NCBI GenBank assembly: GCA_045106055.1
Contig: JBGCED010000007.1
Location: 1 to 62,031, forward strand
Direction of reading: 5' to 3'
From: JBGCED01 sp045106055
GTDB lineage: Bacteria > Pseudomonadota > Alphaproteobacteria > CBDDJK01
DNA: 62,031 nucleotides
Both the position numbers and the translations under genes were made by a program. The notes beneath the pieces are model-generated. The model saw only the letters and a program-made list of their open reading frames with translations. It had not been told where the DNA came from and made no database searches. Below are positions 9,387-17,550 of this stretch, one piece after another. Numbering within the stretch: the stretch's first letter is position 1; each line of letters starts with the position of its first letter.

Positions 9387-11255
9387 ATGTTAAGCAATCA
9401 GCCGCCCTCGACAACGATTCCAACCAAGGAAACGCCGCTTGAATCTTTAAAGCGAACGGTAAGCTGCACCGCGCGCGCATTAAGCGGACTTGAAGACACA
9501 GAAATTGTGTTTTCAAACCAATTAACGCCGCTTGCATCGCATCAAATTCGCTTGGCAATCCCTACCACAAAAACGGCAAATGATCCCGCGCTTAGGCGGG
9601 CTTATCGCGGGCAAGCCGATCTGGCTGCGGTCAGGCAAGCCCATCATAATCCTGTTTTGCATCATAAAATGCTGCCTGAACATGGGCAAGCAAATGCGCT
9701 ATTTGATGCATTAGAACAAGCGCGGGTTGAGCTGGTTGGCGGGCAAAATCGCAAAGGCATTGCCCATAATATTGATGCATTTAACCATCATCAACTGGAA
9801 TCATCGGGGCAGCTTAATCAGCGCATTGCCAGTGAAGAAAATCTGCCGATTGCGTTAAAATTAATGGTAAAACAGCTGGTTGGCGGCATTGCCCCGCCGC
9901 TGCAAATGCAAAGCTTGCTGGATGCGTGGAAAGCGCAGCTATCGCCAAAATTAATGCCTTTATTGCATGATTTGGCGGGTTTATTGGATGATCAAGCCAG
10001 TTACGGTAAGCAGGTAAAAGATATTTTGCGCGAAATGCACATGAATCCAGGCGATGATGTTGCGGATGATCCCCAAGAAGATGATCAGGAGCAGGGGGAT
10101 GATGAAGAAATTCAAGACAATCAAACCCGCAGCGAATCGGATGAGGATGAACAGCAAAATCAACCCAGCGAACAACAGCAAGGCGCATTGGATCAAGGCG
10201 CGGATGGCGATGAATCCCAAGAAATTGACGATGAATTGGCGCAGCAAATGGAACAGATGCACGAGGTTGAGGATGCTGGCGGGGAAGCCAGCGAAACGCG
10301 CCCCGAACATGATCTTTCAAATGCCACCAAGGAAAAATTTTATCATGCTTTTACCAAGGAATTTGATGAAATTCTTCTTCCAGAAGATTTATGCAATCCA
10401 GAAGAACTTGCAGGATTAAGGCAAATGTTGGATCAGCATTTGGCGCAGCTGCAAGGGGTGGTATCCAAGCTTGCCAATCGCCTGCAACGAAAATTGCTGG
10501 CGCAGCAACAGCGCGGCTGGGAATTTGACTTGGAAGAGGGGCATTTGGATAGTGCGCGCCTGTCGCGGATTATCATTGATCCCACCAGCTCGCTATCCTT
10601 TAAGGCTGAAAAAGAAACGGATTTTCGCGATACGATCCTAACCTTATTGATTGATAATTCAGGGTCAATGCGCGGCAGACCGATCACCATCGCATCCGTT
10701 TGTGCTGATATTTTGGCACAAACCATGGAGCGGTGCGGGGTCAAGATTGAAATTTTGGGCTTCACCACTTCTGCGTGGAAGGGCGGGCAATCACGCGAAA
10801 AATGGATCGCGCAAGAAAAGCCAAATATGCCTGGGCGGTTAAATGATTTGCGCCATATTATCTATAAACAAGCCGACAGCCCCTATCGCCGTTCCAGGCG
10901 TAACCTTGGCTTGATGCTGCGCGAGGGGTTGCTGAAAGAAAATATTGATGGCGAAGCCTTGCTATGGGCGCATGGCAGATTGCTGGCGCGCAAAGAAGAG
11001 CGGCGTATTTTAATGGTGATTTCGGATGGTGCGCCCGTGGATGATTCAACCCTTTCTGTTAATTCAGGCAATTATCTTGAACGGCATTTGCGCGATGTCA
11101 TCGACGATATTGAATCAAAATCAGAAATTGAGTTGGTTGCCATTGGGATTGGGCATGATGTCACCCGCTATTATAAGCGGGCATTAACCATTGTGGATGT
11201 CAATCAGCTTGGCGGGGCGATCACCAAGCAATTGGCGGATTTATTTGATCTTTAA
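9387..11255 (+). CDS. cobT: Aerobic cobaltochelatase subunit CobT (VWA domain)
   Basis: CobT is the von Willebrand factor A partner of CobS and bridges the ATPase to CobN. It has the three family sections: an N-terminal helical domain, an Asp/Glu/Gln-rich acidic linker (about residues 225-300) and a C-terminal VWA domain with the MIDAS motif LLIDNSGSM near residue 424 of the longer form. I chose the ATG at 9387. An in-frame TTG at 9375 would add four residues, and neither site has a strong ribosome binding site. A TPR/proline-repeat gene starts 33 bp downstream in the same direction, consistent with one transcript. Confidence 0.94.
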   Translation: MLSNQPPSTTIPTKETPLESLKRTVSCTARALSGLEDTEIVFSNQLTPLASHQIRLAIPTTKTANDPALRRAYRGQADLAAVRQAHHNPVLHHKMLPEHGQANALFDALEQARVELVGGQNRKGIAHNIDAFNHHQLESSGQLNQRIASEENLPIALKLMVKQLVGGIAPPLQMQSLLDAWKAQLSPKLMPLLHDLAGLLDDQASYGKQVKDILREMHMNPGDDVADDPQEDDQEQGDDEEIQDNQTRSESDEDEQQNQPSEQQQGALDQGADGDESQEIDDELAQQMEQMHEVEDAGGEASETRPEHDLSNATKEKFYHAFTKEFDEILLPEDLCNPEELAGLRQMLDQHLAQLQGVVSKLANRLQRKLLAQQQRGWEFDLEEGHLDSARLSRIIIDPTSSLSFKAEKETDFRDTILTLLIDNSGSMRGRPITIASVCADILAQTMERCGVKIEILGFTTSAWKGGQSREKWIAQEKPNMPGRLNDLRHIIYKQADSPYRRSRRNLGLMLREGLLKENIDGEALLWAHGRLLARKEERRILMVISDGAPVDDSTLSVNSGNYLERHLRDVIDDIESKSEIELVAIGIGHDVTRYYKRALTIVDVNQLGGAITKQLADLFDL

Positions 11256-11288
11256 CCCTTTATTTTAAGCGGGAAGCGAGCGAGCATT

Positions 11289-11882
11289 ATGTTATCGGTG
11301 AAGCGCAGGGAATTTCCCATACAAAAACCGCATATTTATGATATGGCACTGGCGGCTGAGAAAAATGCCGATTACGCACAAGCAGAGCAGCTATACCGCA
11401 TGATTATTTTGGGCGAAGAGCAGCATATTCCTGCATTGATCGGGCTTAGTCGGTCTCATTTTGCCCAGCAATTCTGGCTTGAATCCATGATTTTACTGGA
11501 TTACATATTATCAATTGATCCAGCCCATCAAGAGGCTGCGGCGTTAAGGGGCGATATTCTAAAAATTTATCGCCAGCAAGGCATTGAAATTGATCAATTG
11601 CCACCAGAAGGGAGTGTGGTCTCAGCAAGCAATAAGCAAGTGCAAGCCCCGCCCATCACACCCCCACCCATCACACCCCCGCCCATCACACCCGCACCCA
11701 TCACACCCCCACCCATCACGCCCCCGCCCATCACGCCCCCGCCCATCACGCCCGCACCCGCAGCACTAATGCCACTGCCAATCATGCCCGCTTCGCATCC
11801 CCCAAAAGCAGATAAAGAACAGCCAGCAGACGCGCCACCAGATGCACCAAAAAAACGCACACGATTGCGGGATGATTTTTAA
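11289..11882 (+). CDS. Small TPR-like protein with a PPITP repeat
   Basis: I do not recognise a named family. The 197-residue protein has an N-terminal helical part (about residues 15-105) resembling one or two TPRs (AEKNADYAQAEQLYRMIILG; IDPAHQEAAALRGD). A run of PITPP pentapeptides follows (about 122-156), then a charged tail. No signal peptide is evident, so it is probably cytoplasmic. Its stop codon directly abuts the ATG of the ArsR/methyltransferase gene (TAA then ATG), and it lies 33 bp after cobT, so co-transcription with the cobaltochelatase genes is likely. A scaffold role is only a guess. Confidence 0.7.
   Translation: MLSVKRREFPIQKPHIYDMALAAEKNADYAQAEQLYRMIILGEEQHIPALIGLSRSHFAQQFWLESMILLDYILSIDPAHQEAAALRGDILKIYRQQGIEIDQLPPEGSVVSASNKQVQAPPITPPPITPPPITPAPITPPPITPPPITPPPITPAPAALMPLPIMPASHPPKADKEQPADAPPDAPKKRTRLRDDF
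11652..11756 (+). repeat. 15-bp minisatellite, seven units, coding
   Basis: Seven head-to-tail copies of a 15-bp unit (consensus CCCATCACACCCCCG, with A/G changes at a few positions) lie in frame inside the gene at 11289 and encode repeated PITPP. Because the unit is a multiple of three, copy-number change would lengthen or shorten the proline-rich linker without a frameshift. The tract is much richer in C than its surroundings. Confidence 0.9.
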
Positions 11883-12830
11883 ATGGATGAATTGTTGAAA
11901 TGGCTTAAAGCCTTGGGCGAGATTAGCCGATTGCGTTTGGTTGCCTTGCTGCATGAAGGGGGGGAGCGCCCCGTAAACGAGCTTGTGCGGATTATGGGAC
12001 AGTCGCAGCCCCGCGTATCGCATCATTTAAAAAGCCTTTCAGATGCAGGCATTGTCGAGCGCTATTCAGAAGGCGCATTCGTATTTTACCGCCTATCTTC
12101 TGGCGCAGCAGGGGAGTTTGTGCGTAAGATTTTACAAGCGCAAGGAACGGATTTTCTTGAAGCCAAAGATCGCCGCGCTTTGGAAAATCAAATGGAGGCA
12201 CAAAATGCAGCTGCCACCCATTATTTTGATCAGCACGCCGAAGAATGGGACCGCTTGCGCGCAGGGCAGATTGACGAAGATGCGGTGAATAAAGCCATTT
12301 TTCCTTTAATTAAGCCTTATTTTCCGATTGAGAAATTTCTTGATGTTGGAACGGGGGCAGGGGCAATGTTGCAGCTGCTTGCGCCTTATGTCAAAGCGGG
12401 GGAGGGGGTTGATCTATCGCGTCCAATGCTTGAACTTGCCCGCGCTAGATTGGCGATGAACGGTGATCATCATTGCAGAGTGCGCCAAGCTGATATGCAC
12501 CATATGGGCTATGAAGATGATTATTTTCAGCTGGTCATTATGAATCTGGTGCTGCATTTTTCCGACCAACCAGAGCGCGCGGTAAAAGAGGCAGCGCGGG
12601 TGCTTGCCCAAGATGGCATTTTTATCATTACTGATTTTGCGCCCCACCAGCAAGAAACATTACGCCAATCCCAAACCCATCGCTGGCTTGGCTTTTCACA
12701 AGAACAAATTTCAATGCTGTGCCGCGATTTGCCTGTATCCTTGCTGCATGCACTGCGCCTTGATCCGCAGCCCAATAGCACCCAGCTGCCCATCCATGTG
12801 ATGCTGTTCAAAAAACATGCTTCAGCTTAA
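11883..12830 (+). CDS. ArsR-type HTH / SAM-dependent methyltransferase fusion
   Basis: The 315-residue protein joins an N-terminal winged helix of the ArsR/SmtB type (residues about 1-85, recognition region SQPRVSHHLKSLSDAGIVER) to a class I methyltransferase domain with motif I FLDVGTGAGAM at 152-162 and a later LVLHFSDQPERAVKEAARVL. This fusion family is common in alphaproteobacteria, often beside methionine-cycle genes, where a role in sensing or regulating SAM/methionine metabolism is suspected. Here it sits instead at the end of the cobS-cobT run. No metal-binding Cys pair typical of metal-sensing ArsR proteins is seen in the HTH. The methyl acceptor is unknown. Confidence 0.85.
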   Translation: MDELLKWLKALGEISRLRLVALLHEGGERPVNELVRIMGQSQPRVSHHLKSLSDAGIVERYSEGAFVFYRLSSGAAGEFVRKILQAQGTDFLEAKDRRALENQMEAQNAAATHYFDQHAEEWDRLRAGQIDEDAVNKAIFPLIKPYFPIEKFLDVGTGAGAMLQLLAPYVKAGEGVDLSRPMLELARARLAMNGDHHCRVRQADMHHMGYEDDYFQLVIMNLVLHFSDQPERAVKEAARVLAQDGIFIITDFAPHQQETLRQSQTHRWLGFSQEQISMLCRDLPVSLLHALRLDPQPNSTQLPIHVMLFKKHASA

Positions 12831-12840
12831 ATTATCGGGC

Positions 12841-13440
12841 TTATGCTTTATAATATAGATCGGGTTCAAGATGATTTTGAATGGCATTTTGCGCATTTTT
12901 AACATCATTTTGCTGCGCACGCGCCCTTGCTGCGCCTGGATCAAGCCCATGGTCAAGCCAGCGCTTTATGCAGCGCGCCTCAACCATTTCCAGCGAAACA
13001 TCCACCCATACAGATAATGTCCAAAACGGCAATAAATCAGACCAAGGCGGTGCATTATGCAGCAGATAATTGCCTTCAACAATGATCAATCTTTGATTGG
13101 TGATTTCTATTGCGCCCGCGCGGGATAGGTCCAAATCGCGGTCAAATTCAGGCACAAAAACAGCTTGTTCAGCGCTTATTTTCTTTATGATTGCGGCAAA
13201 ACCAGCCGCATCAAAACTGTGAATCGCGCCCTTTTCATCAAGCTGCCCGCGTGCTTTTAAAATGCGATTATCAAGATGAAAGCCGTCCATTGGCACGATT
13301 GCACATCCATATTCAGAAAAATGCGCCGCGATTTGCTGTGACAGAGTGGATTTTCCTGCAGCGGGCGGGCCTGAAAGCGCAAGCATTACGCGCTGATGAT
13401 AATTAAGCGCATTTGCAATCGGGGCAATAAGCGGCTTCAT
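12841..13440 (-). CDS. Uridine/pantothenate kinase-like P-loop kinase (FrcK-like)
   Basis: This 199-residue protein belongs to the P-loop kinase group that includes uridine kinase, pantothenate kinase and the so-called fructose-transport kinase FrcK. It has Walker A SGPPAAGKST at residues 23-32, then VPMDGFHLDN, where the Asp is the usual catalytic base of the group, and IVEGNYLL. The phosphorylated substrate cannot be told from sequence. Its ATG overlaps the stop of the DUF971 gene by four bases (ATGA), so it is the last gene of the yajC-secD-secF operon and converges on the methyltransferase gene with a 10-bp gap. Confidence 0.8.
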   Translation of the reverse strand: MKPLIAPIANALNYHQRVMLALSGPPAAGKSTLSQQIAAHFSEYGCAIVPMDGFHLDNRILKARGQLDEKGAIHSFDAAGFAAIIKKISAEQAVFVPEFDRDLDLSRAGAIEITNQRLIIVEGNYLLHNAPPWSDLLPFWTLSVWVDVSLEMVEARCIKRWLDHGLDPGAARARAQQNDVKNAQNAIQNHLEPDLYYKA

Positions 13441-13835
13441 TTTATGGATGGTGTTGCAAAGCGCGATTTTCCAGCTTCATCAAGTTCCGCCAGATAAAAA
13501 GCCCAGCGCGAATCATATTCTTCGCCCAATTTATAAAGATATTGCCAGCTAAAAATGCCGGTATCATGCAAATCATCAAACCCCAGCTTGATCGCATAAT
13601 TGCCCGTGGGTTCAATCGATATAATCTCAATTTTGGATTTGCCATCAACCAATTTACGCTGTTCGGGACTGTGACCTTGAACTTCAGCAGATGGGCTGTA
13701 AACGCGTAAATATTCCGCAGGATATTTATAAACCACGCCATTATCAAAGGTAACAATTAAATCGCGATCCGCTTTGACATAATTAATATCAACAGGCAAA
13801 TATTTGGTTGAAAAGCGGTTTGGATCGTCAGTCAT
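13437..13835 (-). CDS. DUF971 (GBBH-like N-terminal domain) protein
   Basis: This 132-residue protein is a stand-alone DUF971 domain, related to the N-terminal domain of gamma-butyrobetaine hydroxylase. Family blocks include NGVVYKYPAEYLRVYSPSAE, IEPTGNYAIKLGFDDLHDTG and FSWQYLYKLG. Family members have been linked to metal or Fe-S handling and often sit beside sec genes in alphaproteobacteria, as here. Its start overlaps the secF stop by one base (TAATG), and its stop overlaps the next gene by four, so translation is probably coupled. No Cys is present, so it has no metal site based on cysteine. Exact role unknown. Confidence 0.85.
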   Translation of the reverse strand: MTDDPNRFSTKYLPVDINYVKADRDLIVTFDNGVVYKYPAEYLRVYSPSAEVQGHSPEQRKLVDGKSKIEIISIEPTGNYAIKLGFDDLHDTGIFSWQYLYKLGEEYDSRWAFYLAELDEAGKSRFATPSIK

Positions 13836-14737
13836 TATTCATTTGCAGATCGGTCAGGTTCAAGAATGTTCAGCAGCGGCACAGAAATAAAGTAAGAGGA
13901 ATAAGTTCCCACAAACACCCCAAACATCAGCGCAATTGAAAAGCCGCGCAAGACTTCCCCGCCAAAAACCACCAATGCAAGCAATGCAAGTTCGGTTGTT
14001 AGGCTGGTAATGATCGTACGCGATAAGGTTTGATTAACCGATTTATTCAACAAATCAGGCAGCAGCATTTTTCTATATTTGCGTAAATTTTCACGCACAC
14101 GGTCAAAAATAACCACCGTATCATTAATGGAATAGCCCGCAATCGTCAGCAACGCCGCGACAATCGCCAGATTAAACTCCATTCCCGTTAAGGCAAATAG
14201 CCCGATGGTTAAGATAATATCATGGAACAGGGTTGCAACCGCAGCCACACTAAATTGCCATTCAAAGCGAAACCATACATAAATCATAATTGCTGCCAAT
14301 GCCGATAAGGTTGCCCAAATTGCGGCGCTGCGCAATTCGCTGCCAATGGTTGGGCCAACAAATTCTATGCGGCGATATTCAATCACCAGATCATCAATCG
14401 CACGCTGGGCAATTTCAATCGCTTGTTGCTGGGTTGTTTCATCGCCTGTTTGGCGTTGCAGGCGGATTAAAATATCATTTTCTGCACCAAAGGTTTGCAG
14501 CGATATTTCACCCAAATCCAGCGATGAAAAGCGATCCCTAAAATCTTGTATATTGGTGTCGGGTTTTGCCAATACTTCAATCAATGAGCCGCCCAGAAAG
14601 TCAATTCCCAAATTAAGCCCCTTTCCAACCACCAGCCCCGCAGAGGCAAGCATTAAGATAAGCGATAGAGCAAGTGCGAATTTACGCCATTTCAAAAAGG
14701 GCAAATTAACATTATGGGGAATTAATTTTAACAACAT
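13835..14737 (-). CDS. secF: Protein translocase subunit SecF
   Basis: SecF with SecD and YajC forms the proton-driven accessory complex that pulls secreted proteins through SecYEG. The 300-residue protein has the family architecture: a first membrane helix (LALSLILMLASAGLVVG), then GLNLGIDFLGGSLIEV, a periplasmic domain, and five membrane segments with TIAGYSINDTVVIFDRVREN, the diagnostic block of the RND-like domain. It follows secD after a 91-bp gap that contains tandem repeats. The ATG at 14737 lacks a striking ribosome binding site. Confidence 0.97.
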   Translation of the reverse strand: MLLKLIPHNVNLPFLKWRKFALALSLILMLASAGLVVGKGLNLGIDFLGGSLIEVLAKPDTNIQDFRDRFSSLDLGEISLQTFGAENDILIRLQRQTGDETTQQQAIEIAQRAIDDLVIEYRRIEFVGPTIGSELRSAAIWATLSALAAIMIYVWFRFEWQFSVAAVATLFHDIILTIGLFALTGMEFNLAIVAALLTIAGYSINDTVVIFDRVRENLRKYRKMLLPDLLNKSVNQTLSRTIITSLTTELALLALVVFGGEVLRGFSIALMFGVFVGTYSSYFISVPLLNILEPDRSANE

Positions 14738-14760
14738 TTTTTGAAATGCCTGTAAGTTTA

Positions 14761-14813
14761 GCGGTCAAACATGACCTGTGGTTATTGCGGTCAAACATGA
14801 CCTTGTGGTTATT
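14761..14813 (-). repeat. Tandem repeat between secD and secF
   Basis: Two near-identical copies of a 26-27-bp unit lie head to tail (14761-14786 and 14787-14813), differing by one inserted T. Read on the transcribed strand, each copy contains the inverted repeat GGTCA-TGTT-TGACC followed by an AATAACCACA block. A shorter AATAACCACA copy at 14814-14823 and a degenerate version of the palindrome extend into the last codons of secD, which suggests the repeat arose by duplication of the secD end. The small hairpins could affect the secD-secF message. Confidence 0.85.
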
Positions 14814-14828
14814 TGTGGTTATTAACGA

Positions 14829-16397
14829 TCAAATATGAATTGTTTTGGGGCGCGTGCGCCGAAGCCAGCTTAACACAAACCATCTTGTCACCATGATCGC
14901 GGTAAACATGGAACTTAAAATCCCAATGCTTAGGGTAAGCGCAAAGCCTTTTAAGGGGCCGCTGCCAAAGGAAAATAGCAGGATTGCACCAATTAAAGTG
15001 GTCAAATTTGAATCAATGATCGTTGAAAAGGCTTGGCGATATCCCGTATCAATCGCATTTGATACATTATTGCGTAAATTTAATTCTTCGCGAATGCGTT
15101 CAAAAATCAGCACATTCGCATCCACCGCCATCCCAATGGTTAGCACCAGCCCTGCAATTCCAGGTAAGGTCAAGGTGATTTGCAGCGCGGTAATCACCGC
15201 CAAAATCAGCAGCATATTTGAAATAAGCGCGCATACGGCATAAATGCCAAAGCGTTTATAGCTGGCGATCATAAAGATGGAAACGGCAATGATTCCAATG
15301 ATGGCAGCAATGCGCCCCGCTTGGATGGAATCCGCGCCAAGCCCAGGCCCGACTGTGCGCTCTTCAATATAAATTAAGGGGGCGGGCAGCGCGCCAGCGC
15401 GTAATAATACCGCCAATTCTTCGGCTGTTTCCAGCGTGAAATTGCCTGAAATCAAGCTTGATCCCGTCAATATGGGTTCATTAACACGCGGTGCGCTGAT
15501 GACTTGATCATCAAGCACAATCGCAAGAAATCCGCCGACATTGGTGCGCGTCATCTCGCCAAAGGCGCGCCCGCCTGATGCATTAAAAGTGATGCTGACA
15601 ACCGCCTGACCATTATCAAAGGTGGATTGTGCATTTTCAAGGTCTTCGCCGCCAACAAAAGGCGTTCTTTCCATGACCAGATAGCGATTGGGATTGGATT
15701 GATCAGGCAAAATCACTTGATCTGCCTTTGGCGCGATTTGATCAACGCGATCAGCGGAAACTGTATCTTGCACAAGATGAAAGGTAAGCCGTGCCGTGGT
15801 GTTTAACAATGCTTTCAACGCGGAAGAATCCTGAATCCCTGGCACTTGCACTAAAATTCTATTTTCACCTTGGCGTTGGATCAAGGGTTCATTCGTGCCA
15901 AATTCATCCACCCTGCGCCTTACCACTTCAATCGATTGATTAAGGGCTTGGGTTTGAATATCAAGCTTGGTGGGTTCGTTAAATTCAAGCGTGATGCGCC
16001 CATTATTTTGATCAAGCAATAGGTTGGGATTAATATCGCGCGCAATATCGATGGTTTTGGAAATATCGCCTGCATTGGCAAGGGTAAATCCAAGAGTTTG
16101 TTGATCAATTAGAAAAGAATGGGCGCGAATGCGATTTTCACGAAAGGAACGCCGCAATTCGGTTTCGGTACTTGCCAATCTTGCTTCAAAGATTTTTTCA
16201 ATTTGCAATTCCAGCAGCAAATGCGCCCCGCCTTGCAAATCAAGTCCCAAATTAACAGTTTTTCCAGGCAGCCAGCTTGGCATATTATCAAAGACATTAT
16301 TTGTGGGTAAGAAATTTGGCAGACTGATCAGAATGCCCCATGCACAGACCACACTGACCAATATTTTCTTCCATAAAGGATAGTCAAGCATCCCCAA
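14829..16397 (-). CDS. secD: Protein translocase subunit SecD
   Basis: SecD has 522 residues, a usual length outside the enterobacteria. The N-terminal membrane helix is followed by KTVNLGLDLQGGAHLLLELQ, the SecD signature, the periplasmic P1 domain with RRRVDEFGTNEP and QVPGIQD, and a C-terminal six-helix block with GLVLTIGMAVDANVLIFERI. It is the second gene of the yajC-secD-secF operon; yajC ends 47 bp upstream. The 3' end encodes PKTIHI and runs into the tandem repeat at 14761-14813. Confidence 0.97.
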   Translation of the reverse strand: MGMLDYPLWKKILVSVVCAWGILISLPNFLPTNNVFDNMPSWLPGKTVNLGLDLQGGAHLLLELQIEKIFEARLASTETELRRSFRENRIRAHSFLIDQQTLGFTLANAGDISKTIDIARDINPNLLLDQNNGRITLEFNEPTKLDIQTQALNQSIEVVRRRVDEFGTNEPLIQRQGENRILVQVPGIQDSSALKALLNTTARLTFHLVQDTVSADRVDQIAPKADQVILPDQSNPNRYLVMERTPFVGGEDLENAQSTFDNGQAVVSITFNASGGRAFGEMTRTNVGGFLAIVLDDQVISAPRVNEPILTGSSLISGNFTLETAEELAVLLRAGALPAPLIYIEERTVGPGLGADSIQAGRIAAIIGIIAVSIFMIASYKRFGIYAVCALISNMLLILAVITALQITLTLPGIAGLVLTIGMAVDANVLIFERIREELNLRNNVSNAIDTGYRQAFSTIIDSNLTTLIGAILLFSFGSGPLKGFALTLSIGILSSMFTAIMVTRWFVLSWLRRTRPKTIHI

Positions 16398-16444
16398 AAT
16401 ATCCTTAATTTATAGTGATTAAGCTGAATGAATGATTGAAATGC

Positions 16445-16969
16445 TTATGATTTTGCCTTTGAATCGGCATCAGCTGCCTTATCATTGTCTTGATCATTGG
16501 TTTGGGAAGGTGCATCAATTTCAACCGCATCCACGGCTTCTTCTGCTTCACTGCTTTTGGCAGCTGCCGCAGGCTTGGCGCGCGTTTTTGCTGTTGCCGC
16601 TTTTCCCTTTGTTGATTTTGCAGAAGCCTTGCTTGGTGTTTTTGCAGCAGGCATTTTGGGGGCTTTATCCTTGTCAATCACATCCAGCAAGGTTTGCTTT
16701 AGAACGCGAACTTCAATGCCAGGGGCAAGTTCGACCAAGCAATCACTGTCACCATCAATGCGGGTTACACGCCCATACATCCCGCCAGCAAGCAGGATAT
16801 AATCCCCTTTTTGAACGGCATTGACTTTTTCCTTATGCGCTTTTTGCTTTTTTTGCTGCGGACGAATAAGCAGAAAGTAAAATACGACAAAGATTAAGAT
16901 TAGCGGTAAAAATGCGCTGATCAGATCGCCGCCACCGGCGGCTTGGGCATATGCAGGAGATATAAGCAT
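16445..16969 (-). CDS. yajC: Preprotein translocase subunit YajC with long disordered tail
   Basis: YajC is a single-pass inner-membrane accessory of SecDF. Residues about 17-40 form the membrane helix, followed by the family block IRPQQKKQKAHKEKVNAVQK and the small beta domain GDYILLAGGMYGRVTRI. Typical members end near residue 110. This one continues to 174 with a low-complexity Ala/Lys tract and then an Asp/Glu-rich end, predicted disordered. It is the first gene of the operon, so the promoter should lie in the 303-bp gap upstream. Confidence 0.95.
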   Translation of the reverse strand: MLISPAYAQAAGGGDLISAFLPLILIFVVFYFLLIRPQQKKQKAHKEKVNAVQKGDYILLAGGMYGRVTRIDGDSDCLVELAPGIEVRVLKQTLLDVIDKDKAPKMPAAKTPSKASAKSTKGKAATAKTRAKPAAAAKSSEAEEAVDAVEIDAPSQTNDQDNDKAADADSKAKS

Positions 16970-17272
16970 GGGATTTTTTAAAACCTTATATGAAATGTAA
17001 TTTTATGATATGATGCAGTTTTTAACCATAATCAGCTTAGTTTGCAATCATTATTTATAATGCTTTATGTTTGTTGAACTTGGGGCTTGTTCAATCGTAA
17101 AGAAGCGCACAAGCTTTCAAGCCCGCGACTGCGGGTCGCTGCCAGTGCAGCGCAGCTCCAGCGGCGCGTGAGCGTGCAAAATAGCGGCGCATAAAACAAA
17201 ACCACACTTGACGAAAGCCTTAATATCCACCATCATTATATAAACTATATTTATTAAGGGATATATGGTAAA
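16970..17272. other. Divergent intergenic region with a GC-rich patch
   Basis: This gap separates yajC (minus) from the DUF1640-like gene (plus). About 17110-17195 is strikingly richer in G and C than the AT-rich flanks and contains the hairpin CCCGC-GACT-GCGGG at 17123-17136. Reading frames through the patch look non-biological. I see no RNA gene I can name. The AT-rich remainder probably holds the two promoters. Confidence 0.5.
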
Positions 17273-17548
17273 ATGATGGATGCTATTGTGTTTTATACGC
17301 ATCAATTTGTAAAGAATTTGACGAAGGCAGGAATGCCTGAAGCGCAAGCTGAAATTATTGCCAATCAACAGCGTGATTTAATCGAAGAACGGCTTGCAAC
17401 CAAGCGTGACATGAAAGCGCTTGAGGTTACGCTTAAACGCGATATGCAAGAACTTGAAATGCGCTTGACGCGAGATTTTAAAATCTGGACAGGCAGCCTT
17501 GCCGTCGCGTTATTTGTTGCGCTGACGGCAATTAAGTATTTTGGCTGA
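17273..17548 (+). CDS. DUF1640-like coiled-coil membrane protein
   Basis: This 91-residue protein matches the bacterial DUF1640/CCDC90 pattern. It has an N-terminal THQFVKNLTKAGMPEAQAE segment, a long charged coiled coil (about residues 25-70, with ERLATKRDMKALEVTLKRD) and one C-terminal membrane helix (WTGSLAVALFVALTAIKYF). The eukaryotic relative MCUR1 is mitochondrial; bacterial functions are not settled, and such genes often sit beside mobile or toxin-antitoxin genes. Two adjacent ATGs begin the frame. The stop is 3 bp from the convergent gene's stop. Confidence 0.8.
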   Translation: MMDAIVFYTHQFVKNLTKAGMPEAQAEIIANQQRDLIEERLATKRDMKALEVTLKRDMQELEMRLTRDFKIWTGSLAVALFVALTAIKYFG

Positions 17549-17550
17549 TT

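Noticed and set aside
9814..10320. Long open frame antisense to cobT (168 codons)
   Set aside because: It mirrors the acidic, Gln-rich linker of CobT, shows no recognisable domain or ribosome binding site, and the plus-strand gene is certain.
11652..11756. CRISPR-like array
   Set aside because: The 15-bp units are contiguous with no spacers and lie in frame in a gene.
17117..17368. Open frame of 83 codons through the GC-rich patch, minus strand
   Set aside because: It runs antisense into the coiled-coil gene, has no ribosome binding site and shows no protein-like pattern.
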